Assembly (NCBI RefSeq): GCF_021155765.1
Contig: NC_060112.1
Span: 26,564,001 to 26,628,000 of the forward strand
Direction of reading: 5' to 3'
From: Diprion similis
Taxonomy: Eukaryota > Arthropoda > Insecta > Hymenoptera > Diprionidae
Length of the DNA stretch: 64,000 nucleotides
Part shown: positions 24,519 to 35,630 of the stretch, one piece after another
How positions within the stretch are numbered: the first letter of the stretch is position 1
Layout of the letters: each line of letters starts with the position of its first letter
The notes under the pieces: generated by a model
The model's database searches: none
What the model saw: the letters and a program-made list of their open reading frames with translations, nothing else
Told to the model about the DNA's origin: nothing
Program-made: the position numbers and the translations under genes

Positions 24519-26275
24519 AATTAATGAAATAGAAGACATATAGGTATATTTCTAGAGGTGTCGAGTATCGCGACTCTCAGTCCGTGGTATAATCGTTCGC
24601 CGGAACGAAGTTTGAGAGGAAAGAAGAAGAAGAAGAAGAAGCTGCGGAGTCTGAGGACGAGGACGAGGCTCACGGCAGAGTGACGTACGACGACAGGCAG
24701 GCGTGCGGACCGTTTAGGCGACTATTAGCTGCCACGGGATTCCACGCAGTGCACGTGCGCGTCCCTCTCTCTAGATCATTCTCGTTTCATCCGCCCTTCA
24801 CCCTCCCCGTCCTTCCCTCTTCCACCCACTTCCTCTTTTTCCTCGGACTCTTCTTCATTTTTCTCTTCGCGGCATCGAATCCCGAGGTGTCGACGGTGGA
24901 CGGAGCCTAGCTGCCGCCTCCGCCTTCGCCCCCGTCTATCCGTTACACCGAATATCCTCGAAATGTTTTGGATTACAGGATCGTGCAGCACCTCGACTGC
25001 CTCGGGGAAGACGCGATGGGATCGAGGGTCGCCAGCCGTCGAGGATAATAATTAATTGAGCTCACGGAACGAAAGCAAATCCGGATCGCGTGTCGCTGCC
25101 TGCAGAACTCGCTCGACTCTGCACCCTCGAAAGCTCGGGTGCTCCGGGATTCGATGAGCCGTGTAATGCGAGCCGCGCTTCTTCGGGATCTGCAGACATT
25201 AATTAACCCCAGGTTCTCGTCACTTTTCCCCTCGTTAGTGATCGCCCGGAGTGCACTCGAGGTCAAATACATTTCTCGCGAAATATACAGATTTATAACC
25301 AGATTCGAATGAATTTTTTAGTGCGACATTCTGACCATTAAAAGGGAATTTACTATTGCGATTTCCTAGAATCCATGCCATTTTTTTATTTCTACGTCAA
25401 ATGAAAATGTATCGGAATGTTTTTGCTCAGAATTGCGTATAGAATGGGGCTGTTAGGCCCTTTTTACATTCGAGACACGTTGACATCGGTGGATTGGAGA
25501 TATACTGTCAACGTCGAAGTGGACCAGGGCACCCCCTCAACAAAAAATGCTAAATTATAAAAAATTTTATATAGATTATTCGTGCATGACGAGAGGAAAC
25601 CGACTTTTTCCCCCAAGTCACGTCACGCACCTTTTGCCTGCCGGTTAGCCTGGTGCAGTCTTCGGACTCCAGGGTAGTACAAGGAATCACTGTTCCTGAT
25701 ATAATATTATATGTGCTCCTTCGTTGACTCTGAGCGCATAACAGGGACCATAAATAACTCTCGGACCGGCCAGCTTCGATATAACGTATTGGTATACATA
25801 CAATATTATATACACGAGTCTAGCTCAGTGGATTTGTTTGTGGAGCTGGCCGGGATGTCATAACGATACACCGGCGTCTAAACGCGTGGCTAAATATTTA
25901 CGAACTCGTATACCGTACGCAGGGTGTACTACGGCACGAAATATACGCTCGCTGCACTTGAACGTTTAACGGAAATGCGGGGACTTTTTTCTTCTTCTCC
26001 TTCTTCTTCTTCTTGTTCTTCTTTTTAAGTCTCATATACGGCAACTACCGCCGTATAGAGCCCCACGGACACTTAGCCATGTGATTGGCTTCACGATTTA
26101 TCGACCCTTTATCGGTGGGTCATATTTTCTCTCCTCATTAGATTTCCTTACACTTCATCATACTCTACCGGAGCCGACTTTTTGAGTTTCTTTTCAATTA
26201 TCAATAAACACTGAATCGAATATTATACATTACATGTGGCGATGAAAGCGTTCTCATGGTTCGAACTTTGTTGGG

Positions 26276-26476
26276 TGGTGGGTGGGGTCAAAACTTGGGA
26301 AGGGTCAATATTTCGAATGGCCGATGTAGCGAAATTTCAAAAAAAAACGAACTGAAAGATGAATTGTTCGAAATCTTGATTTTTCATCTTTCGTTATTTT
26401 ATTTTCGCATGTTTGAAATTTCGATGCAACGGTCATTCGAAATATCGACCCTTTCAAGTTTTGATCCTCACCCGCT
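26276..26476. repeat. Compact hairpin (foldback) element
   Basis: Two arms of about 90 bp with almost no spacer. Left: GGGTCAAAACTTGGGAAGGG, ATATTTCGAATG, GCGAAATTTCAAA, GAAAGATGAA. Right, in inverse: TTCATCTTTCG, TTTGAAATTTCG, CATTCGAAATAT, CCCTTTCAAGTTTTGATCC. The overlapping 85-codon ORF is an artefact of the palindrome. The transcript could form a long hairpin. Confidence 0.75.
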
Positions 26477-27372
26477 TTGTTTCCGACGATTCAGACAATC
26501 CAATCATTCGTGATTTTTCTGTTTTACACGAATTTCCGTTTCACCCGTCGTTCACTGGTCGGAATACAAGAAGCAATTATACAAAATGACAAGGTGAGAA
26601 TAAATTAATGCTTTGCATCGTGTTGTTAATTATTACAGCAAGGTGAGCTGTTGTGATAGGATTTGTATTTTTTCGTATGTGTTTTACTTCGATAGAAGAG
26701 TCTAACGACGCGACATGCGAGAAAGCTGACGACGAAGACCAGGACATTGGGGAATTGGAAAAGGGAGGGTAACAGACAGGCAGCATGTCCCATTCGTCCG
26801 TTCGTCGCCAAGCCTCTACATATCATTACGTCACGTAGTATTAGTTAATTATACTAGCGACATCTCCTCTGGCACGAAATTTCTCTTATTAATCTCTTTC
26901 CCTCGGTAGTCGACGAGGCGAGGCGCTGCAATGACGCGGGCAATTTGTAGCGGGGTGTCAACGGAGCTATTTCTATTTTTGAGTGCGGGCGAACGGTTAC
27001 TTCGTTCATTCGTTCGTCCGTGTTCGTTTCATCGTCGTTGAAGCCTTCGCTTTTTTTCCCTCTATCTCTTTTTCCTTTTGTTTATTTCTTCAAACGCGTA
27101 TATTCCTTCAAATTGTGCTCGCTGTCGAACGTACCGACGACGGACGATTTTGATCCCTTCTCTGTCAGTCCCACAAAGAATAGGCGAGAAAATAAACAAA
27201 ATTAAAGGTATAGAAAAATGTATGAAAAAATATCGCTCGCCATGAATCATCGCATCGGTTACTTTTTATAATACATATTACATAGATGTATAATTGCGAA
27301 CTGTGCGGGCACTGAGAGAATCAACGCCGTCGTTGCAATATTTTACCACCTCTAATGCACAGTTTCGATCAT

Positions 27373-27590
27373 GTTGAAGTTAGTAACGTTATCGTAGCGA
27401 TTCATGCTGAGGAAAAGCCGTTATTTCGCCATTTTGGAACTGTCTGAAATTCAGTAAACCATAATAAAACAAAACACATTCGTACTTCCAAGACTCAGTT
27501 CTTTCAAAATGATTGTAAAATTAAAAAAATAATGATACATTTCCCCAGCAGTGTTCCATTCCGATAACGTTACTAACTTCAGCCTCGTCA
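27373..27590. repeat. MITE-like element, family E, copy 2
   Basis: Left end TTGAAGTTAGTAACGTTATCG and right end CGATAACGTTACTAACTTCAG are near-perfect terminal inverted repeats (motifs given without the outermost base), matching those at 13590-13815. No ORF. Confidence 0.75.
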
Positions 27591-29329
27591 GTTCTGATGG
27601 TCTCATCGCACGGAGATTATGATTCATCGAACGTCGTTTGCAGTGTCCTGCGATTGCCTTATAAGCACATAAGTCCCAATGACGTGCAAGAAAAATATTC
27701 AAGCGCATGCATCGCGATCTTCGAAAGCATGCAGAGTTTCAGTAGGTATAAAAATCGCAGAATCAGCAGTGACAGCTCACGCTTGCCGAGCACCCCGATG
27801 ACCGTCGCTGCAGCCAACGGTTCGGATATTTCTGCAGTACGAGCACTCCGGCACTCCGGCACCCTGGGACCTCGCGTGGCACGCACAAATCCTCTCTGGC
27901 TGCCTATTAATTTATATATTTTACCCGGGTACCAGGCGTGCCTCAGTGCTCCGTTTGAGTTTTGCTCCTCCCGTATAACGTGCCAGCATGCTTTGCCCGG
28001 GTATCGAGCACGTACGCGTCGTGCTAACTGCACTGTTTTGCCAGCCGTGTGACTACCGGCTCCCGTTCCGAGGTGCCCACGTACATACATCCACGTAGCT
28101 TGTGTAGGTATTGGGCCTGTGAATGCTACGTTTTATATTTACGAATTACAAAACCTACGCTGCGCATGCCACGGATACACGCGTGAACATTTCACTCCGT
28201 TGAACGTTTCATTCTGTTTTACAGGTTTCTTGAATTTTCACCCTCGCTGTAGTTCGACAAATTCTCCTTCGAGTCACGCGCGAGGATTAGGAGATATTCA
28301 CTTCTGAAATCAATTCGAGATCATTAATATTTTGTTGCGGATGATTTAGCTGAGAAATCATTTGAGTCCAACGGAAGAATTCGAAATCACATGGTTTTGC
28401 AATATTATCATGTACTTAACATTGGTTTAAAAAATGACTCACTTCAGGTAGTTTCATTAGCATTGTTATTTCGATACTGTGTTTACGTAGTTTCCTGTAT
28501 TTTTTTTCTCGAAATTTCGAGGCATTCAATTCTAAAGTTTATGTATATTTAAGATTGGCCAAGTTAGGTAGTTTCATCTTTTTTAGCATTTCAAGCTTCC
28601 TTCCCGTTTCATATTATTTGGGCGAAAGCTGGTGTTAAAACACCAGATGCGATAAGCATGTGAGAAAATTGTCATTTTTTCGCGATCAATCCTCTAGAAT
28701 ATTGTTATTGGGAACGGAAAGAGATATTGTACGAGGCATATAAATTACGGTGTAAGTTGTACCTCCAAGTTACTGAAAATGTTTGTTAAACAGACATGCA
28801 GAGTATTGTACTGTTTAATATTATTTTATAAACAGCCAGGTAGGTGTGTCTGTTACAGCACCTATGCATTCAAAACACTTTAGCCTTGTTTTCTATCCAA
28901 CTCACCGGAAGTCTCAGTTTTTCTCTGGCTAAAGACAGCGAATGATGCGTTTATGAAGACAGTCGAACAGTTCTTCCAAATAAAAGCGGCACTACATAGA
29001 CTCAAGAGACTTGAAAACTTCCAAAATAAACACAAATTCATGTATACGACTCTTGTAATTCCTTACTCTCTCTCTCTCTCCCTTTATCTTTTCGTATAAC
29101 TATCTCCCTTCCGTTTTGGTAAAATTTAATAATTATTCATATATTATTACGTGAAAAATATCTCACATACATTTATTGTACAGTATATTATATTTTCTCT
29201 AAATTAATACTTCAAAGTGCTTGTAGCAGGGAATGAATGAGATGAGTTCACCTCGGTATTCTGGCAGAGATGTAAAACAATTTGAAGATTAGCATGTGCA
29301 GTTGCAGAGGATTCACTTTTCTTCTAGTT

Positions 29330-32300
29330 TTAGTCTTCTCCTAGTAAGTCATCGTCCAAATTTACATCCTGAAAAACAGTAACGAATAAAATTTTACACT
29401 TGCATGATAATGAAGTAATGAACAAAAACAAGCGCAATATAAGTGAATTATCGGAATTACAGAGAATAAATTCATTGGAGACACCTTCTCAAATGGAGAT
29501 CATGACAACTAAGAATCAGATACTTAGAACCATAGCAGAGCCGGTAATTGATCTAAACGAGGGTAAAGGTGCACCAGACTCATTCTCCTCTACATGTTTA
29601 CTTCACGACAGTCAGGCTATATTTTGTTTACAACCTTGTTTCCATAACAACGCACCCTTAAAGCAAAGATTCCCTTTACCTTTGCTAGCCTATGTTTTGT
29701 CACGCTCTGCCTCATGGTATTATACCGAGTTTTCTCGATACGCACGAGTCACCTAGTAGTCACCTGGTCTAATAAATCTGAAGAAAAATAATTTCGAACC
29801 CCGCAGATTCCAGTTGCTAAAATCATCTTACCTTTTCTATCGTCTTTTCTAATTTGAACTAAGGCTGTATTTCATTTGGTAACGATAAAGAATAGGAGAG
29901 AAACAAAAGAGAAGTTTAGAACACTATGCAGATTTCTATTACAATTTATGACAATGAGCCACCACCATTCTTTCTTTCCTCAATGTCTTGGAGCTAACTG
30001 CAATCAATTAATCTTTTATTACTCTCGGGGTAAAAAAAAAGTTTGCTCAGCTAACACGAAACAAGAGTAAGATGAATCCTGACTCTAGGCGAGTAAAAAA
30101 AAAATAAAAAATAAGCAAAACAAATTGGAAAAAAGGGCATCGTGTTGGTGAAGGAGTGTAGCACTGGACCCCCTTATATTTTTGTTTTCTTTCTACCTCA
30201 CCTTGACGTGGCAGGTTGGCAGTAGCTTCATATAGGTTTGCAGACCTGCTTCCCCTGGTCAGTACAGTCAGTCTGTTTTGGTAATTCTATACCCTTCTAG
30301 CGTTACAGCAAGGCCTATAATGGCATTAAAGGCACTAAAACATCGTCTAATTGCTGACTCTTTTTCTCTTTGATTTCTCTCCCAGTTGCTAGAACTGTTC
30401 AGGACTGGGAATAAGCATGCAGGCAGTCCGTCACCTTATCCGGTCACTAATTCACCTCAGTGACATTTACAACTCATATGAAAGGGGGTGAGGCAGAGGA
30501 CAAATTGTTTCAGTCATGCGTTTTGCTTCAGGTCCACGGCTTGCTAACTCAGCACTGGTTAACTCGTTGTTTTGACAACCACGCCGCATGAAACTACCCG
30601 TAATGGTTTTTTAATGGGTGGAAATTGATCCGTTTCGTTTCGGATCGCTACGATACCAGGTGTTAATGCTACCTTCATTTCGGGTTTGAGAATCATAAAA
30701 GTTTTGCGATACTACGTATCATGGTATTTCTATTGGGAATGTTTGGTGAATTGTTGAAATTCTTGGAATCGGATTTCATCTCTATGCTACTGGTGTTGTA
30801 TACGCACAAGATTTTTCAGTAAAATGCCTTCGTACTTTGTTCTCCTACCCGATACCGGGTATCTGCGGTTTCAATTGTTTCACCATTTCTACGATGGTCT
30901 TATTACACGAGCAGGCTGAGTGATTGAATGGATTTCTGCATGTAGTGAGACACTCTATTACTAAAATTGTAATTCTTGACATTTTTGTGTCCTATACCTA
31001 TATGCAAATGGAAATCTGATTGCAGTAACCAGAATTAAACACTTATATTCTCTCTGTTACAGAACATGGCATAGTCTCAACTAGACCAGATTTCACGGAA
31101 AATTAAATCCAAGGTGAACTAACACATATTCGAATAGTAGTACTTACAGTGGTATCGATATTTTCGTCAAGTTCGAGGTCGAAATCTATGTCATCATCAT
31201 CATCTATGGTTAATGGTCTCGTTGTGCTGGCTGGTTTAGTAACTTGTTGCGGTACCAGAGGTTGAGGAGCTACAGAGGGTTTCAACGGACCAGCTGGAAG
31301 GCTCGTCAAAGGTTGGTTTGTGGTTGGGGCAGGGATGAAAGTTGGTTGGCTAATATCAAGATCTACAAGTCGATTGGCTAAAAGCTCAGTTGTGTCTTTT
31401 GGCGCGGGTTCATCTGAAGCTCCTGGAAGTAGTTCACCTCTATAAAAGAACTTGCCGGCTTCTTCGGCTGCTTGCATTTCCTCCAGAGGTTTGCGGGCAA
31501 CATTTGGCTGTAAGAGAAATCAGAATCGTACAGTAAGCATTTCGCTGCAAAGTAGCTTACAATCAAAGATACAGAAAAAATTAAAGAACGTACATTAGGG
31601 AGCTGCGAAATTATTTATAGTCGCAATGGTCACATGTATGAACTCAAAGTTTTTGTAGTTTTACAAGCAACCGATTTGACACAATTATAGAGCTTACCTT
31701 GACCGACGGGTAAGCGGCTGCTGGTATGGTCTGTTTGGCTTCGTCCCTCAAGAACTGTTCAACCTTGAGACTTTCTCGGAATCCAGGAAAAAGATTCTCG
31801 TATTGTTCCGGGTCTGCCAGGCTCTGTCCAGCCTTTTCGCTCACGGCCGATAATTTTTCACGCCACAGTTTTACAACAGACGATATTTTGCTGGGGGCAT
31901 AGGCTCTCGCGAAGAATGCAGCCTCGGGAATCCTGTCAGTTTTTATCAGGATATCTAAACACTTGTCAATATCTCCAAGGAGAAAATTCGAGAGAAACGA
32001 AATGTTGTTTTTCCCTGAATCGTCCGCAGCTTCGCCAAGTTTTCTTATCATTCCAGCGTTGCCGGTGCTTGTAGCTAGTAGTAGAAGACCACCAAAATCT
32101 TGCGCATGATGCAAGCATTCTTGAGCTAAACGCAATTTGCCTTTTTGAGTTGCAAGGGCTGCGAGTTGTCGCCATTTCTGCTGACTACTAGCTTCTTTTG
32201 CTAAATCATGCGCCGTTCTTAGGTCGCCTAGTGCCAAAGCCAATTCGAATCTATGTTCTGGATCTGTCGAGACTGCTAGCGCTTGTTCTTTGAAACCCTG

Positions 32301-35105
32301 TAGAAAAATGTAGGATTAGAGACACTAAACTTTACTGCTTCTCTTCGTCGTGTACAGTAATCGTGAATTAGGGTTTCTGAGTTTGAGAAAAAGAGTAACC
32401 AATGAACGAATGAGAGCATTACTTGTTTTTCCAAAAAGTGGGCCACTCTGGTGCGATGCTCTTTTGGTACAGTTGGAAGCACCCTGTCAGCGGTTTCAAA
32501 GTCTTTTCTCATAACTGCCGTTTGGTATTCCAGTACGGATAGCAAGAGAGAGTATGAAACAACGGAGAGTTCCTTGTCACATAGGTAAAGCCTGTTATCT
32601 CGTGGAACATAGCCCAACAGGTACATCGGCCTGTCCAAATGTGATATGGTGACGACTTCGCCTCCAACGAAGTAATTGATTCTATTTACGCTGTTGGTGT
32701 AAATGAAGCAGTCGCCTACCCAGAGACCAGTTTTTACCGCCTCACTCATTTCCGCAACCATCTGAAAAGTTTGTATTCTAATTTCAATAAATTGACGATG
32801 ATTACGGTACTTGGAACATCATTATAATTGTATATGATAAATGCTATTGTAACAAGAGGGCGGAGTATTACGTAATTAGCAAATGTGTGAATGTACCTCG
32901 AACGCATCTTCGATATCTTCTGTGTTTTCTGGCACGTTGTTCACAGCATCTGCATGGAATTTTAAAATAAAGTATTGATCGGCAGTTGCTAGTGCCACCA
33001 GGGATGCATTCTCTGCCCAGTAGACGTGCGTCGGCTGGATGTCAATACGGCGAATCAGCTTCAGGGAATCCCAATCAAAGAAGGAAAGACCAGAGCCAGA
33101 AGATACTCCCAGCATAAATCCACCGAAGATACCTAAAACATTAAGAAATTAAACATATAAGAGTATTTGTGGGATTGCACTTTACTCTAGGTCAGTGTGA
33201 CTACAAAAAATCTATTGCTTAGGCAGTTCGTCAATTCTCCTTTTCCACATTTGTCTATAGTTTCACTGGTAATCATAGATAAATCGCGGCGAAAACTTAC
33301 CATCAGCACCAAAATCGGGTTTGAAGCTTTTCCTTTCTTTGAAATTCTTGAAGATTTTCACAGTGCTTGTTCCTTCTCTAACAGCATACTGACTAGAGTC
33401 AGCAGCCCATACAAATTCCGATGCCTGTCCAAAAGCCTTGTTTCTCAGAGCCATCGAAGTGTAAATAATGTATTCACCATCCCCGCAAACAACCAAAAAT
33501 CTCCCATTTGGATTGTGCTGTATAGTTTGTGGGTAAATTTCGCACGCTCCCATGTCTTTGACAGCCAACGGAAGCCGCTCTCCATCCTGGGCCTCTTCTC
33601 CCAGTGCTTTTAGGTTCACTTGTTGCACCTCGCTGTGTCTTGCCCACACAATTTTACCGCCCAAAGAATCCATGGAAACAGCAGGCTCCTCTCTACCAAC
33701 TTTTACCATCACGCTGCCCTCGTCATACCCCAAGGCGACGTTGTTAGATCCTCGCATGCAGGAAATCGTCCAAACTCTTTCAAAGCCATAATTAAGCGAC
33801 GACTCTAGCCTGTAGGTACCAGCGTGCCAAATTCTCACTGTTCCATCTTCTGAACCAGTCAAAACAATCGGCAACTCTGGGTGAAAGCACACTGCAGATA
33901 TATTCTGTGTGTGCCCTTCGAGGGTTTGGACGCAGGTTTTATTTTGGTAATCCCATATCTTGACGTACTTATCGTCAGCTCCGGAAATAAGATAAGGCTT
34001 ATCACCTCCGTGATAATAATCTACACAGTTTACACCTTTCTCATGTCCGTCGAGTGTGAAATTTGCCGTCGATGAACCGAGCTGCCAGACTTTTACTGTG
34101 CGATCCAGAGATGCACTGGCAAATGTGTTGTTGTCTTTTGGATTGAACACAATCTGCATAACGTAGTGGGTATGGCCCTCGAAGACCTGCTGACCAAGCC
34201 AAGCTTTGTCCCAGTTCCATAATTTTATCAGCATGTCGTCTGTGGTAAAAAACAATAAAGTGTTTTTGAACATCTATTTATTTTATTCATACAGATTTCA
34301 TTGGTCAGTTTAAGTGACGTAAAGAACTTCATGAAATAGTACAAACCACTGCTGGTAAGAATGAACGGTTGCGTGGGATGAACGGCGATGGATCTGACAT
34401 AATCGCTGTGTGCTTCGAACGCATGAACACGTTCTAGTGTGTTGTAGTTAAAAACTCTAACTTGCATATCATCAGAGCCAGTGACGACCCAATTTTTTCT
34501 TGCGACAAACTTTGCTGTTCTGACAGGTAGATCGCACACTTCGAAGGTCTTGGCCAACGTCTGCGACTCGTGATTCCAGATGTTCACATTTCCCTGGTAT
34601 AATGAACACAGCATCCATGGCTCAGACGGATGAAGATCGACACTCTTTACTCTATCCGATCTCGCCGTCAGCTTGCGTTTAATGTCTAGTCGAAGCGGCT
34701 AAAATTTGAGAAGTAAAATTTAAAAAAATTCATGAGAACGGCATTTGCAAAACAGCCAGTATGGGATTGAACACAAATATTTGAAGCTTTCAAGCGCCAA
34801 AAGGGCATACAGAGAATTGATTCTTAATCGTAATACACGTAAAATTTGGAGAATTTCGTATTTGAGATTTTTTTTTGTTTTAATGTCTTTATCATAGATT
34901 GACGAAGGATTTTGGAATCTTTTAGTAAGTACGAGAATGTGTTCAAACGAAATTCATAGAAGAAAAGCTGTCAGAAAGGTTTGACGTGTGAAGTGCAGAA
35001 AAGATTGTGGTGAAGGGTTTGTTAGATGATAATCGGCTAGCGTTGGTTTGACGTGTTACAAATAAATTTTATAGACACAAACTAAACCATTATTGAACTT
35101 ACCAT
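29330..35105 (-). CDS. COPB2: Coatomer subunit beta' (beta'-COP)
   Basis: Coding exons on minus, 5' to 3': 35103-35105 (ATG only), 34347-34698, 33301-34239, 32897-33133, 32423-32761, 31698-32297, 31148-31507, 29330-29368. All borders are GT-AG, and the total is 955 codons plus stop (family about 905-915) after discounting one surplus base in exon 4. The product is a COPI coat subunit that acts at the Golgi in retrograde transport to the ER; its N-terminal propeller binds dilysine cargo signals. Seen: an N-terminal WD40 propeller ([50 protein letters not shown]; residues about 10-300), a second propeller (about 320-600) including [13 protein letters not shown], an alpha-solenoid with [30 protein letters not shown] and [19 protein letters not shown], and a long Pro/Thr-rich linker to an acidic tail ([20 protein letters not shown]). 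Homology is beyond doubt. Confidence 0.97.
29369..31147 (-). other. COPB2 last intron (1.8 kb)
   Basis: Lies between TCGATACCACT|GTAAGT and the terminal 13-codon exon. It is unusually long for this otherwise compact gene. A 118-codon plus-strand ORF (29400-29756) inside it begins with a non-ATG codon and has no motif, so it is not called. No repeat element was recognised. Confidence 0.7.
33116..33133 (-). other. COPB2: Apparent +1 frameshift in COPB2 exon 4
   Basis: Exon 3 ends in phase 1 (GAT G), and exon 4 should continue [10 protein letters not shown], the family reads GIYGGFLLGV. The sequence instead has GGTGGGATTTATG: one G too many, which shifts the frame and gives a stop within about 20 codons. 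Dropping one G of the GGG run restores the frame and the conserved residues. No alternative acceptor fixes this without losing conserved sequence. A sequencing or assembly error is most likely in an essential gene; a true null allele is possible. Confidence 0.85.
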
Positions 35106-35358
35106 GTTTGATGATTGTTGTAATCGTTTCGGCCTTCAGAACAGGGATTAAAATGTCAAATGAAATATACTTATTGTAAACCTAAACACGAAGCCGCTGC
35201 CATGAAGTTAGGACGTGGCTCGAACATGGCGCATCATGTAGCAGACGGTTCTACTTTTTGACGAAATGAGATCGATTATTTGATAAGACCAAAACGGTTT
35301 CCAAGCATCCACAGGAGCGAAAACTGTAATTTTATTAACCATTCACAACATTGACGAA
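35106..35358. promoter_or_regulatory. Short intergenic region between COPB2 and a divergent ORF
   Basis: About 250 bp separates the COPB2 start codon (minus) from an ATG at 35359 (plus). It holds GAACATGGCGC near 35222, a YY1-like motif typical of TATA-less housekeeping promoters, and no clear TATA box. A shared bidirectional promoter is inferred from geometry. Confidence 0.4.
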
Positions 35359-35620
35359 ATGGAATCTATATTTGCGTCCGTTGCTCAGTTAAAGGGAAAT
35401 ATACGCGACATCGGATGCTGTCGTGGCCCTGCGCGTGCGGCTTATCGAAAATATCGACTTCAGGTCGATTTCCTGTGTCGACTTTGTCAGAATCGATTGG
35501 GACTCGAACGGCTCACTTCACGTCACTCACCATGCACACAGGATAGCTAGCTTAGGCTTCGCTGGCTTCAAGGCTCTGCTGCACTTTGCTATGGTGACAC
35601 AGATTTCTATCCATGTATAG
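35359..35620 (+). CDS. Small divergent ORF with an apparent frameshift, unrecognised
   Basis: An ATG (context ACGAAATGG, A at -3 relative to the usual strong pattern and G at +4) opens MESIFASVAQLK; about 12 codons in, a GGG run appears to carry one extra G. Ignoring that base joins the frame to a second open frame with protein-like sequence (EIYATSDAVVALRVRLIEN, SISCVDFVRIDWDSNG, HRIASLGFAGFKALLHF) ending at TAG 35618-35620, 86 codons in all. Each half alone is short. The product was not recognised and no function is proposed. The position, head to head with COPB2, favours a real small housekeeping gene; the same kind of GGG error occurs in COPB2 nearby. A pseudogene is the alternative. Confidence 0.4.
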
Positions 35621-35630
35621 AAATCTGTGT
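35597..35630. repeat. Perfect 14-bp hairpin over the ORF stop
   Basis: ACACAGATTTCTAT and ATAGAAATCTGTGT pair perfectly around a 6-base loop that ends just before the TAG of the small ORF. A second hairpin follows (TACTTAGTG 35652-35660, CACTAAGTA 35670-35678). They could be an RNA structure at the 3' end or a small element; the role is unknown. Confidence 0.6.

Larger units (their letters stand above)
20565..29329. other. Gene-poor region between FoxL2 and COPB2
   Basis: About 8.8 kb in which no conserved coding exon was found. It contains (CTC)n near 22489-22513, (GA)n near 22618-22642, (TA)n near 22301, a GC-richer patch at 24600-25270, another at 27600-28050, and inverted-repeat elements at 24217, 26276 and 27373. 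ORFs of 140-150 codons in the two GC-rich patches overlap one another on opposite strands and lack recognisable motifs. Part of 29170-29329 should be the COPB2 3' UTR: on minus an AATAAA lies at 29172-29177. Confidence 0.5.

Noticed and set aside
29400..29756. 118-codon plus-strand ORF in the last COPB2 intron
   Set aside because: Non-ATG start, no recognisable motif, antisense to an intron.
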